Position numbers and translations under genes: made by a program. A DNA stretch of 64,000 nucleotides. Source: a virus. Positions 1-6,828 of the stretch are shown one piece after another (positions within the stretch are counted from its first letter, which is position 1; every line of letters starts with the position of its first letter). The stretch lies in the IMG/VR virus record IMGVR_UViG_3300009506_000012, positions 18,164 through 82,163 of that record; one strand, written 5' to 3'. The notes beneath the pieces were generated by a model. It worked only from the letters and a program-made list of their open reading frames with translations. It was not told where the DNA came from and did no database searches.

Positions 1-114
1 ATATTGCCGATTGGTGGCCACGTTGAAATTGCAAACGAAAGTACCAGACGGAATAAAACGGCCTTCAGGGTCTTTTCCTAAGTGTCCAATTAACTCGATA
101 CGTTGATGGGTCAT
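1..114 (-). CDS. ssb: Single-stranded DNA-binding protein, N-terminal part (cut by window edge)
   Basis: The first 38 residues are visible and match the start of bacterial and phage SSB (OB fold): IELIGHLGKDPEGRF, then a GTFVCNFNVATNR strand. SSB coats single-stranded DNA during replication and recombination. The ATG at 112-114 overlaps the TGA of the upstream gene (ATGA) and follows an AAGGAG site, so translation is probably coupled. It ends the leftward early operon seen here, and the C-terminal part lies beyond position 1. Assignment is by family pattern. Confidence 0.9.
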   Translation of the reverse strand, partial: MTHQRIELIGHLGKDPEGRFIPSGTFVCNFNVATNRQY

Positions 115-491
115 ACTTTTTTCTCCTTAACAGTTGGATATGGAATTGCAATACTTTCAAGATACTTGATACGTTTTTCATACAATGATGCCCAGACTTC
201 ATAATACATAAAGCATTCATTGTGAACGTGCCAAGGATTTTCAGTTCTCAAATTGCCTGTAAAATATTCAAGCGGTAATTTGAACACGCACAGACTTGCA
301 GTTTCTTGTTTCTTCAGCCAGGGAGTGATATGCAAATGGACCTCACCTATAGAGCTGTGATTGCGCAAATAGATACCTTGCTTGAAGATACCGGCATCTT
401 TGGCCACCAGTAGCCAGGCGGTTTGTCCAGAGAACCATTGTGTTCTGCTGGCATATCGATTTAGTGAGATTCTAAGGTAGTTTTCTGTCAC
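111..491 (-). CDS. Hypothetical protein upstream of ssb
   Basis: 126 residues starting with GTG after a weak GGA site; I recognise no family. The protein is rich in aromatic and basic residues (Trp, Tyr, His), has no membrane segment, and ends in a lysine-rich tail. Its stop overlaps the ssb start, so it is probably co-translated with ssb and may have a replication-related role; that is inference from position only. A 93-base leader upstream carries a GCTCCAC palindrome and a TATAAT-like box. Confidence 0.75.
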   Translation of the reverse strand: MTENYLRISLNRYASRTQWFSGQTAWLLVAKDAGIFKQGIYLRNHSSIGEVHLHITPWLKKQETASLCVFKLPLEYFTGNLRTENPWHVHNECFMYYEVWASLYEKRIKYLESIAIPYPTVKEKKV

Positions 492-524
492 TTACTAATC
501 CATGGTATCAGTATTTGGATGCTT

Positions 525-540
525 GCTCCACTAGTGGAGC
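525..540. repeat. Dispersed palindrome copy 1
   Basis: Perfect 16 bp palindrome GCTCCACTAGTGGAGC in the gap between two leftward genes, about 34 bases upstream of the GTG start at 491. One of eight related copies in the window. Confidence 0.85.
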
Positions 541-582
541 AGAGGTTCCCTATGGATAACTATGTATTTCAGGCTTTTATTA

Positions 583-597
583 TACTACGATGTGGTA
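583..597. promoter_or_regulatory. Operator-like inverted repeat over a leftward -10 box
   Basis: TACTAC-GAT-GTGGTA is a 15 bp inverted repeat with one mismatch. On the minus strand it overlaps a TATAAT box; no good -35 hexamer is seen 17 bases upstream. The same arm pattern, TACTAC-N3-GTAGTA, lies in the spacer of the strong promoter at 11022-11050, so a shared repressor or activator site is possible. Confidence 0.35.
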
Positions 598-785
598 AGT
601 TCTTCCTTGGTTTTTTGACGTAATTCATTGGCCTGTTCCAATACAGCAGGGACTGCATCAAGAATTTGACCAGCATCCATAGACTTGTCAATGAGAAACT
701 CTTGCCGGCGAACAAGAAACTTGAATACCGTATCATCAATCAGTTCGTTAAGCGTTTCTAATTCTTTCTGATTTAGCTTTTTCAC
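585..785 (-). CDS. Small hypothetical helical protein
   Basis: 66 residues, mostly charged and helical, with no recognised family. It starts with GTG at 783-785, overlapping the TAG stop of the methyltransferase gene (TAGTG), and an AAAGGAG site lies 4 bases upstream. The overlap suggests translational coupling with the methyltransferase. It could be a small accessory or regulatory protein; nothing in the sequence proves that. Confidence 0.75.
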   Translation of the reverse strand: MKKLNQKELETLNELIDDTVFKFLVRRQEFLIDKSMDAGQILDAVPAVLEQANELRQKTKEELTTS

Positions 786-1684
786 TAGACTCCTTTCAGT
801 TCATATTGGCCAACAGCAATCCGCTGGAATTCAGGATTTTGTCCCACGGTCTGACGGACTTTTTCCTGCCAATGCGGATTTGCTTTAGCCTTATCAGTTC
901 CTTCAATGGCCTCGTATAGCTCCTGAAGCGTAGCTATTTTCCCACGACTGCGTAAAGTATGAGCCACCAGGTTACGCCAGGTCACATTACTCATATTGAC
1001 CCGGTTGATTCCAGACACGATTGCAACATCCAGGGCCATCATGTATCCAGACTTCTGCCATACCAGCAATTTCTCGTGCATAATAGGCACAAATCCATTG
1101 GCTCCGGACCATTTCCCACCACGCATCGAGGTCACATTATTCTGCACTTTGATGATTTCCTCTTTGAGGGTACCTGGACAATTCAGTTCGAGCATAGAAG
1201 CCAGGGGATAAAACTCTCCGCTTTTACGCATATTGCCCATCAGAATTGCATAATACCCACCACGCTTCAAAGCCCGATAGATATTCATGGTGGCCAGGAG
1301 AGTCTTTTCCAGAAACTCATCAACGTCCTTGCATTGACTGAGATCATCCGGATGCGATGAATAAGTGATCATTGTGTGATAAGGAGGATGGAAAAAACAG
1401 GTTGCAGCTTCCTCGCCCAACACATTCAACAGGTCATCTTTCAGTAAATTAAATCCTTGCTGAAGATCAAAACCGGCGTAGCGAATACTCATACTTGCAG
1501 CTACATCACGACTGGTGCCGCTACCTTCAGCAGGATCCACGAACAGTTCTTCACGATTCCGATGCCAGCGCTCGAGGAAACCATAGACTACATGTCCGGA
1601 CGTATTTCCACGGAAATCAGACCGACCCCAGGGACCGCGATTTGGAAAACTTACAACGCTATTCTGGATTTTCATCGATTCCAT
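785..1684 (-). CDS. DNA methyltransferase with C-terminal winged-helix domain
   Basis: 299 residues. Residues 50-57 (DPAEGSGT) match the SAM-binding motif I of N4-cytosine/N6-adenine DNA methyltransferases. Residues 99-102 read HPPY where the catalytic motif IV normally reads (D/N/S)PPY, so the first position is substituted. Residues about 235-297 resemble a HARE-HTH-type winged helix (TWRNLVAHTLRSRGKIATL), probably DNA binding. Likely role: modification of phage or host DNA, for protection against restriction or for regulation. The start overlaps the upstream gene by 26 bases; an internal ATG at 1673-1675 is an alternative. No restriction enzyme gene is adjacent. Target base and sequence are unknown. 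Confidence 0.8.
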   Translation of the reverse strand: MESMKIQNSVVSFPNRGPWGRSDFRGNTSGHVVYGFLERWHRNREELFVDPAEGSGTSRDVAASMSIRYAGFDLQQGFNLLKDDLLNVLGEEAATCFFHPPYHTMITYSSHPDDLSQCKDVDEFLEKTLLATMNIYRALKRGGYYAILMGNMRKSGEFYPLASMLELNCPGTLKEEIIKVQNNVTSMRGGKWSGANGFVPIMHEKLLVWQKSGYMMALDVAIVSGINRVNMSNVTWRNLVAHTLRSRGKIATLQELYEAIEGTDKAKANPHWQEKVRQTVGQNPEFQRIAVGQYELKGV

Positions 1685-2210
1685 AGGTTTTATCAGAAAT
1701 CATATCAGTACATAAATTGAATATATCTAGTGCTTGGGCTCCGGACAAAGGACGTACCGCATTATCATCAATAGTGACCATGGCACGTATTTTAGTCAAT
1801 GCCTGTTTCAATTGCTGAATACGTTGAAGATAAGGATTTTCTTTTCTTTCAGCCAATTCACGAACGAACCAACTAACCTGATCAAGTTGACGCTGTTCAA
1901 ATGAATTACGATCCATATATGTAAAAAGCATATTTATAGTCCAATGAAGAATACGTTGTTCAATCAGGGGATGAACAATCAATTCAAGTTCTGCAAGTTT
2001 ATTATGTCCTCGAGCATTGACTTCGAGAGAATCGTCTTTGAACATTTCCAATTCTTTCAAGGCACCCATCATCAAAGCAATTTCACTATAATTGAAACCC
2101 ATATCTAAAATGGGTCCGACATTCTGATTTTTCTCTGGGTGTGCCAGTGTTTTGAGTACAAGATATTGCAGAATAATACGTTCATCATTAGAAAATTCTT
2201 TTGTTGTCAT
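1659..2210 (-). CDS. Hypothetical protein, possibly winged-helix
   Basis: 183 residues, unrecognised. The first 80 residues (ERIILQYLVLKTLAH, then alternating short helices) could form a small helix-turn-helix fold. The remainder is helical with a cluster of Gln, Arg and Leu typical of a coiled coil (about residues 100-140). It overlaps the methyltransferase gene downstream and is coupled by ATGA to the gene upstream. Confidence 0.7.
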   Translation of the reverse strand: MTTKEFSNDERIILQYLVLKTLAHPEKNQNVGPILDMGFNYSEIALMMGALKELEMFKDDSLEVNARGHNKLAELELIVHPLIEQRILHWTINMLFTYMDRNSFEQRQLDQVSWFVRELAERKENPYLQRIQQLKQALTKIRAMVTIDDNAVRPLSGAQALDIFNLCTDMISDKTYGIDENPE

Positions 2211-2506
2211 GAATTTTCCTTTTCCACTTTATTCATCAATTTGAGTATCACGGCATCACGTTCCTCTTGGGATAAACCTTCAAGAGAAGCCATGTTCTTA
2301 TATTTCTTATCAGTTTCAGTTTCTACATTTGCAATTTTAATCAACTTGTCAAGCACAGCATCCCAACTGATAAACGGTAAACTGCCACCATTGGGAAAGA
2401 TGATACGCTGCACACCCTGAATGCGCTTGACTTGCAGGTTCAGTTCATGATCAGCAATATATCGCTGGCAAATAGCTTTATTCGCTCTTGCCATCATCAT
2501 CATCAT
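2207..2506 (-). CDS. Hypothetical protein with repeated start codons
   Basis: Up to 99 residues, unrecognised. The 5' end is a run of five in-frame ATG codons. An AAGG site just upstream makes the third or fourth ATG as likely as the first. This GAT/ATG-rich stretch is also read in another frame as the Asp-rich tail of the small protein at 2478-2609. The C-terminal 40 residues are charged and helical. Its stop overlaps the next gene start (ATGA). Confidence 0.7.
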   Translation of the reverse strand: MMMMMARANKAICQRYIADHELNLQVKRIQGVQRIIFPNGGSLPFISWDAVLDKLIKIANVETETDKKYKNMASLEGLSQEERDAVILKLMNKVEKENS

Positions 2507-2609
2507 CCTTCATCATCCTACCAGTAGGAGGATACAAAATTGTCAGAATTTCTTTTGCCAGGCTTAACAGTCCAGTTGCCATACCTACAAGCATTTTTAC
2601 AAACCACAT
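2478..2609 (-). CDS. Small membrane-associated protein (43 aa)
   Basis: 43 residues: a hydrophobic N-terminal half (MWFVKMLVGMATGLLSLAK) followed by a charged tail with five consecutive Asp. The start follows an AAAGGA site 9 bases upstream, and just upstream of that site is palindrome copy 2. The last 29 bases overlap the next gene in a different frame. A single membrane helix or amphipathic helix is likely; function unknown. Confidence 0.6.
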   Translation of the reverse strand: MWFVKMLVGMATGLLSLAKEILTILYPPTGRMMKDDDDDGKSE

Positions 2610-2623
2610 AGTTTTATTCCTTT

Positions 2624-2640
2624 GCTCCACATTGTGGAGC
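2624..2640. repeat. Dispersed palindrome copy 2
   Basis: GCTCCACATTGTGGAGC, two 7 bp arms around ATT. It fills the gap between the stop of the gene at 2641-2787 and the ribosome binding site of the gene at 2478-2609 (start 2609, minus strand). Confidence 0.85.
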
Positions 2641-2787
2641 CTAAACCGATCCTAGTAAGCTATTGAACCAATCCAATAGACCAGCCAGTATCAACAAGCC
2701 AACTCCAATCAGTAACAAGAGAGTCGCGCCAACTTTGCCCATAAGATTCCACCATATCCAGAATTCTTTTTTCAGTTTTACAACCAT
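2641..2787 (-). CDS. Small membrane protein (48 aa)
   Basis: 48 residues with a clear membrane helix at about 22-38 (TLLLLIGVGLLILAGLL), a basic N-terminus and a GGA site 9 bases before the ATG. The stop codon touches palindrome copy 2. A second ATG at 2792-2794 opens a different, non-hydrophobic frame of 43 codons. I prefer the hydrophobic frame, but the choice is not certain. Confidence 0.6.
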   Translation of the reverse strand: MVVKLKKEFWIWWNLMGKVGATLLLLIGVGLLILAGLLDWFNSLLGSV

Positions 2788-2793
2788 TTTTCA

Positions 2794-3117
2794 TTATCCA
2801 AAATAGCCGAATTCTTGAGCAATACCCCAGTACACTCCATCATTTTCATCTCCGGCAATCAGATCAGCCATTTCTAAAGCTGGATGATCGAATTCGTTAT
2901 TCTGCCACTGTTTAGACTTTTTTCCAGTACAGGTGATTTGATGTTGTTTCAGGGTTTCTTCAGTAAAGGGTTTACTTTTTCGTGATCGAGTACGACCACA
3001 TCGGTTGCATTCCAGGCCACTATGCACATCATTCATGTGCTGCTTGAGGCTTTCTTCCGTGAACGGTTTTCCACTGTTCAAAGAGACATCCATATCGCAA
3101 ATCTTACATCGAGGCAT
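2794..3117 (-). CDS. Tandem zinc-finger-like protein
   Basis: 107 residues from the ATG at 3115-3117, chosen because a longer reading would overlap the upstream gene much further. It has two related modules: CKICD...KPFTEESLKQHMNDVH and CNRCG...KPFTEETLKQHQITC. Each has a CxxC pair and a later H...H/C pair, like C2H2 fingers, so zinc and nucleic-acid binding is likely. The C-terminal 30 residues are acidic. It overlaps the upstream gene by 14 bases. Function unknown. Confidence 0.7.
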   Translation of the reverse strand: MPRCKICDMDVSLNSGKPFTEESLKQHMNDVHSGLECNRCGRTRSRKSKPFTEETLKQHQITCTGKKSKQWQNNEFDHPALEMADLIAGDENDGVYWGIAQEFGYFG

Positions 3118-3460
3118 GATACTGTGTATCCAATTCTGTAACAAAATCCAGAATGCTCTTTTTGAATACGGCACTATAGTTCAGAAAGCCAACAAGTTTA
3201 GCAATTGCTTCAATATGTTCTTTGCTGAAGGCTTCTTCTTCCATGTATTCTGTAATCCATGGAATGGTATTGGGTTCAAGTTCACCCCATTTAGTACCAT
3301 CAATAAAATCAGTTTCTATGTAAGTAGCATCATGATCATAAGCATGTTGCGCTCTTACAATCAAGATAGAATCATCTGTAGTTTTGATGAAAATAGTGTT
3401 ATCAGTTGATTGTATAGCTTTAATTTTTTTACCGAGAATTTCTTTCAAAATATCATTCAT
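3104..3460 (-). CDS. Hypothetical protein
   Basis: 118 residues from the ATG at 3458-3460, which has an AGGA site 8 bases upstream; a longer frame to 3517 lacks one. Short beta strands (residues 10-40) are followed by an acidic helical C-terminal half. No family recognised and no membrane segment. Confidence 0.7.
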   Translation of the reverse strand: MNDILKEILGKKIKAIQSTDNTIFIKTTDDSILIVRAQHAYDHDATYIETDFIDGTKWGELEPNTIPWITEYMEEEAFSKEHIEAIAKLVGFLNYSAVFKKSILDFVTELDTQYHASM

Positions 3461-3476
3461 TTTTATTATCCTTGTC

Positions 3477-3725
3477 CTAAGTAAAGAATATTTGAGCTTC
3501 TTTAGTAGCTTTAGCAATTAAGCTTATAGGTACATTGAAATGAGAGGCCCAAATATGCAAAGTTTCATCTTCAATTTCGACTCCTCGTTTCAACTCAAGG
3601 AAAATCCAATCTCGAATTTCAAGGAATTTCATTTGAGTACGGCAACGAAGAATTTCGCTAATAGCATCATCAATTGCATCGATACACACTTCAGGATCTT
3701 CAAGACGTTCAATTAGATCAGGCAT
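3477..3725 (-). CDS. Hypothetical protein
   Basis: 82 residues from the ATG at 3723-3725, preceded by GGAAGGA. Acidic, helical and soluble-looking, with no recognised family. It lies in the same tight leftward operon as its neighbours. Confidence 0.7.
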   Translation of the reverse strand: MPDLIERLEDPEVCIDAIDDAISEILRCRTQMKFLEIRDWIFLELKRGVEIEDETLHIWASHFNVPISLIAKATKEAQIFFT

Positions 3726-3836
3726 TTTATATCCTTCCTTCACGTTTCCATTTCTCTTTGATTTCAAGCCCCATGACAATTCCATAAGGCAATCTCAATA
3801 TATGCAAACGCCACATACGTTTAAGCCAGATCCACA

Positions 3837-4148
3837 TTACAAATTCCCATCATCTCCAATGCCATGACCCATTTGACCGCTATAGTTTTGCATTGTTTGC
3901 CAGTTCTGTGCTGCTCTTGGAAATGTTGATCGGAAAAAATGTAATTCAGCTTCTAAATCTTTGATTTGATTCTGAAGTTCTGCAATTTCGTGTTCAAGAG
4001 ATAACATATGCTGATCAACAAAATCAGGTAATGGTGGTTCGGGTTCAGGATATACAGGCTTTGGGTTTACATCCTTATAGGGAATCCCACAATGCTTACA
4101 GAAATCATCAGGGGCATCAAAATCACCACACAAAGGACATCGTTTCAT
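3837..4148 (-). CDS. Zinc-ribbon / coiled-coil protein
   Basis: 103 residues from the ATG at 4146-4148, which overlaps the upstream TGA (ATGA) and follows a GGAG. Residues 4-20 hold a zinc ribbon (CPLCGDF...FCKHCG). A Pro/Glu-rich linker leads to a coiled coil at about 49-70 (LEHEIAELQNQIKDLEAEL). It may be an oligomeric adaptor; function unknown. Confidence 0.7.
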   Translation of the reverse strand: MKRCPLCGDFDAPDDFCKHCGIPYKDVNPKPVYPEPEPPLPDFVDQHMLSLEHEIAELQNQIKDLEAELHFFRSTFPRAAQNWQTMQNYSGQMGHGIGDDGNL

Positions 4149-4360
4149 TGTGGCTCCACTGGATTGTACGCTTGAGGTATTGGAGCCCAACCAACCATCG
4201 TTATTGAATTCATGGCAAGACCTGTATCCATAGTAACAGCACCTGCAAAAACTTCAGCAAGAGCAACATAATGCCCACCATATTCAGATTCGCACAGTAC
4301 GACTACCTGTTCACCTGGATGATCTCGGACGGCTTTTTTGAAATCCGAATTCCAATTCAT
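4145..4360 (-). CDS. Small hypothetical protein
   Basis: 71 residues, unrecognised and soluble-looking. The start overlaps the stop of the 33-residue gene at 4357-4458 (ATGA) and an AAAGGA site lies just upstream. The stop overlaps the zinc-ribbon gene start. A strict chain of ATGA overlaps links four genes here. Confidence 0.7.
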   Translation of the reverse strand: MNWNSDFKKAVRDHPGEQVVVLCESEYGGHYVALAEVFAGAVTMDTGLAMNSITMVGWAPIPQAYNPVEPQ

Positions 4361-4458
4361 TCTTTTCCTTTCATTTTGAATATCAGTTCAACGAATCTTG
4401 CAATCATCAAAAGACAATAACCCAGGATCCGTATCGGGAGAGGAGCATTTTCAATCAT
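4357..4458 (-). CDS. Small membrane-associated protein (33 aa)
   Basis: 33 residues: a hydrophobic centre (ILGYCLLMIARFVELIF) and a basic tail. The ATG at 4456-4458 overlaps the end of the previous small gene, and the TGA overlaps the next ATG at 4358-4360. This double overlap is the main evidence that it is translated. Confidence 0.5.
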   Translation of the reverse strand: MIENAPLPIRILGYCLLMIARFVELIFKMKGKE

Positions 4459-4546
4459 TAATCATTCCATCAGAATCATGCAGGATACATCCAATTGCAA
4501 CCAGTATGATGCCAATAGCCCATACCAGTTCATTAACCGGTATCAT
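4451..4546 (-). CDS. Small membrane protein (31 aa)
   Basis: 31 residues with a membrane helix (LVWAIGIILVAIGCIL) and an acidic tail. The ATG at 4544-4546 overlaps the TGA of the upstream gene (ATGA), which fits coupled translation. Function unknown. Confidence 0.55.
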   Translation of the reverse strand: MIPVNELVWAIGIILVAIGCILHDSDGMIND

Positions 4547-4851
4547 TCCAGATCCGGGATATCATTTTCGTGAATGAACATTATGACCGTACCCTGTTCA
4601 CCTATTGAAATTGCAATTGCAGGATGACAATCACAATCGTTAACAGTAGGGTGATCCAAACTGAGCATCAAACAGGAATCATCATGTGCAACATCTACAT
4701 CTGCATATCCACATACTCGATCTTTCAATACATGCTTTGCCATATCCTGTACATGAGTTTCAAGAATATAGGAACAAACACCTTCTCCGGACTTGATTCC
4801 TTTCTGGACTTCTTCATCAGTATAGATAATGACTTCTGGTTTATTTTCCAT
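4543..4851 (-). CDS. Hypothetical acidic protein
   Basis: 102 residues from the second of two adjacent ATG codons, chosen for better spacing from the AGAGGA site. Acidic, with four cysteines (two in NDCDCHP) that could bind a metal. No family recognised. It is the first gene after the noncoding stretch at 4855-5165. Confidence 0.7.
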   Translation of the reverse strand: MENKPEVIIYTDEEVQKGIKSGEGVCSYILETHVQDMAKHVLKDRVCGYADVDVAHDDSCLMLSLDHPTVNDCDCHPAIAISIGEQGTVIMFIHENDIPDLE

Positions 4852-4854
4852 CAT

Positions 4855-5165
4855 TCCTCTTTTAGTTCGTTTTGCCTCATTGCATACGCAGTTTGTGGAA
4901 GTCTTGTATTGAGCCTTTCAGGAACCACAAGGATTTCAGCCTCAATACATAAGTAGGAGCTTTACCAGTTCTTATTCCCATTCATCAAAACTGCATTATT
5001 CTCCTCACACCACAACTCACGATAGTATGCAATACGCCATCCCATGTGAATTCAATGTGATCTGTATGTTCTTTTCCAGCATCTTTTACCTACCAATTAG
5101 TATACGGACGCTATGTTCAGCCCAAATCCTGCCGAAAACAAAAAAATCACCGAATTTTCCGGATT
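4855..5165. other. Stretch without a confident gene
   Basis: Only short open frames are present. The best is a 33-codon minus-strand frame at 4985-5089 that includes DHIEFTWDGVLHTIV, but it opens after a TAG and has no good start, so it may be a decayed gene. A minus-strand TATACT box lies near 5100 with no proper -35. I see no strong hairpin. Confidence 0.4.
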
Positions 5166-5516
5166 CTAGTCGGATTCTTCGGAATTTGCTTGAAAATCGT
5201 CAAGTTGTGGCATATAAGCCCAGGCTACCAATTTGCTTGTATTCTTGGTGGCCAGGTACTTTGCAGCTTCTACGGTTATGATGTGAATTGCTTTGAGGTC
5301 CTCTTTAGGGTCATAGAACAGGCCCAAAACGAATTCATCAATCATAGTGGCTAACGCATTCATGTCCATATTCCATCGATGATGGTACTTATGGTGTTCG
5401 ATCAGTGTTCTGTAGCCGTCAAGCTGTTTTTGCAGTTCAGCCTTTTCATGGCGCAGTAGTGTGAGTTCAGCGAACGCACGTTCAATATCTTCGGTTTCAT
5501 AGGAATCGCGTGTCAC
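5166..5516 (-). CDS. Hypothetical protein with N-terminal coiled coil
   Basis: 116 residues from the GTG at 5514-5516, chosen because AAAGGA lies 7 bases upstream; an upstream in-frame GTG would place the start inside palindrome copy 3. Residues 8-36 (AFAELTLLRHEKAELQKQL) look like a coiled coil. It is the first gene downstream of the promoter at 5589-5617, so it leads the distal early operon. Confidence 0.75.
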   Translation of the reverse strand: MTRDSYETEDIERAFAELTLLRHEKAELQKQLDGYRTLIEHHKYHHRWNMDMNALATMIDEFVLGLFYDPKEDLKAIHIITVEAAKYLATKNTSKLVAWAYMPQLDDFQANSEESD

Positions 5517-5528
5517 TTGATTTCCTTT

Positions 5529-5543
5529 CTCCACATGGTGGAG
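5529..5543. repeat. Dispersed palindrome copy 3 (shorter arms)
   Basis: CTCCAC-ATG-GTGGAG, 6 bp arms. It lies about 40 bases downstream of the predicted start of transcription of the leftward promoter and directly upstream of the AAAGGA site of the gene starting at 5516. Confidence 0.75.
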
Positions 5544-5588
5544 GGGGAGCAGGATGTCTCAGCGTCACCCTGCGTCCCTCCCATTTCA

Positions 5589-5617
5589 GTTATACTCTAA
5601 CTACTACCAGTTGTCAA
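5589..5617 (-). promoter_or_regulatory. Sigma70-type promoter, leftward
   Basis: Read on the minus strand: TTGACA (5612-5617), a 17-base spacer, then TATAAC (5589-5594). This is close to consensus. It would drive the operon running from 5516 leftward to ssb. Confidence 0.7.
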
Positions 5618-5619
5618 TA

Positions 5620-5727
5620 CTATGGGCAGGTCGCAGCTACGTGCAGGGTGTACCAGGTCAACAGGAACACCAGTGCCCAAGCCAAGCCGCGTAGGAATTT
5701 GTAGAAGTTCTCATTCACACGGTGCAT
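5620..5727 (-). CDS. Small membrane protein (35 aa)
   Basis: 35 residues with a membrane helix (GLAWALVFLLTWYTLHVA) and a basic N-terminus, preceded by an AGAGG site. It lies alone in the gap between two operons, just upstream of the leftward promoter. Confidence 0.55.
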   Translation of the reverse strand: MHRVNENFYKFLRGLAWALVFLLTWYTLHVAATCP

Positions 5728-5842
5728 TGTACCTCTGAAGTCACAGTGCATCCCCCGGCGAAATGTGCATGCCGAGGGACGCACTTGTGCTATTCAGTTC
5801 AGGGGTGCTATGTCAGTATCCAGCAGGGCTAACCGGTTAGGG

Positions 5843-6823
5843 TTAGAGTTCTACAGTAATGCCAGGCTGACTGGTGATAGCCGTTGCAGCGGCCAAGCGG
5901 GTAGCCAGGGAGTCGCTGCCCCACTGAGGCAGACGAATGGGCTCCATCAGCATGCCGCCATCGCTACGGCGCATGATGGGCGTGCGGTACGGCCAATCCT
6001 TCAGGGTGATTTCGCCGCCAGTGTACAGCGGTACCATGTAATCTGCATCAGGTACACCAGCATTGACTTGTACCTCCGCAGTTTCCAGGTTGTCACGCAT
6101 TTCGCGGTTGACACGAGCAGCCTGCCGGTTGACGAAGCGGCGCTGTTCGTTCATTTCTTCAGGATTGTCTGCGTTGACCACGGCCATGACCTGCTGGGCA
6201 CGTTCGATCAGTTTCGGGCCAATAGAAATCGACACATTGACATCTTCGCTGAGCATGGCGCTACCAGTCAGGCAGTACCAAAAGATCCAGGGGTTCTCGC
6301 TACGCACCGTGAAGGAATCTTCATAGGAGCGTTTGTAGAGCTTGCCTTGCAGCAAGTCCAGGCGGTTCCAGCCCTCATTGGGGATATCGCGCTGATCGAC
6401 CGTGAGCGTGTATTTCACGCCTTCGAGTTCGACCGTGACAGCATCACGAGCAGGATCATACGCGCTACTCACATATGCCATCGTTCCAGTGCCGAAGGTA
6501 GCAAAGAGCTTCTCGACCGGGGCGACCAGGATCAGGTTGGCGTTGCCGAACACACCACCAGCAACATACTTGGCCACCATCTCCAAGCCGGCCTTGCAAG
6601 CCAGGAGGTTGTTGGACAGTGACAGGTCGCGCATCGGGTCATAGGGGCGATCCGAGTGATAGGCGACCAGGCGGTGGGAATTGCCGTTGGCAGTGGTTTC
6701 CAGAAGGACGTTCAAAGCAGTATTGACAGTGGTTTGGGTGGTTGTGTTTGTATCGGACATAGTATTCTCGACTTCAGCAGCGTTCTCAACAGTAGTAGAA
6801 GGTTGGGTCTGTTTCTTAGCCAT
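5843..6823 (-). CDS. Hypothetical protein
   Basis: 326 residues. The first 40 are Thr/Asn/Gln-rich and look disordered; the rest is mixed alpha/beta without a membrane segment. I recognise no family. It is separated by 5 bases from the zinc-finger gene upstream and probably forms a unit with it. GC content and codon choice look richer in GC than in the short genes further left, a hint of a different history or higher expression. Confidence 0.75.
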   Translation of the reverse strand: MAKKQTQPSTTVENAAEVENTMSDTNTTTQTTVNTALNVLLETTANGNSHRLVAYHSDRPYDPMRDLSLSNNLLACKAGLEMVAKYVAGGVFGNANLILVAPVEKLFATFGTGTMAYVSSAYDPARDAVTVELEGVKYTLTVDQRDIPNEGWNRLDLLQGKLYKRSYEDSFTVRSENPWIFWYCLTGSAMLSEDVNVSISIGPKLIERAQQVMAVVNADNPEEMNEQRRFVNRQAARVNREMRDNLETAEVQVNAGVPDADYMVPLYTGGEITLKDWPYRTPIMRRSDGGMLMEPIRLPQWGSDSLATRLAAATAITSQPGITVEL

Positions 6824-6828
6824 AGTGA

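Noticed and set aside
4141-4160. GTGGCTCCAC near the zinc-ribbon gene start as a palindrome copy
   Set aside because: The arms are in the reverse order (GTGG then CCAC), so it is a different, short inverted repeat.
4985-5089. 33-codon minus-strand frame as a gene
   Set aside because: It opens right after TAG with no ATG, GTG or good TTG start and no ribosome site; at most a remnant.
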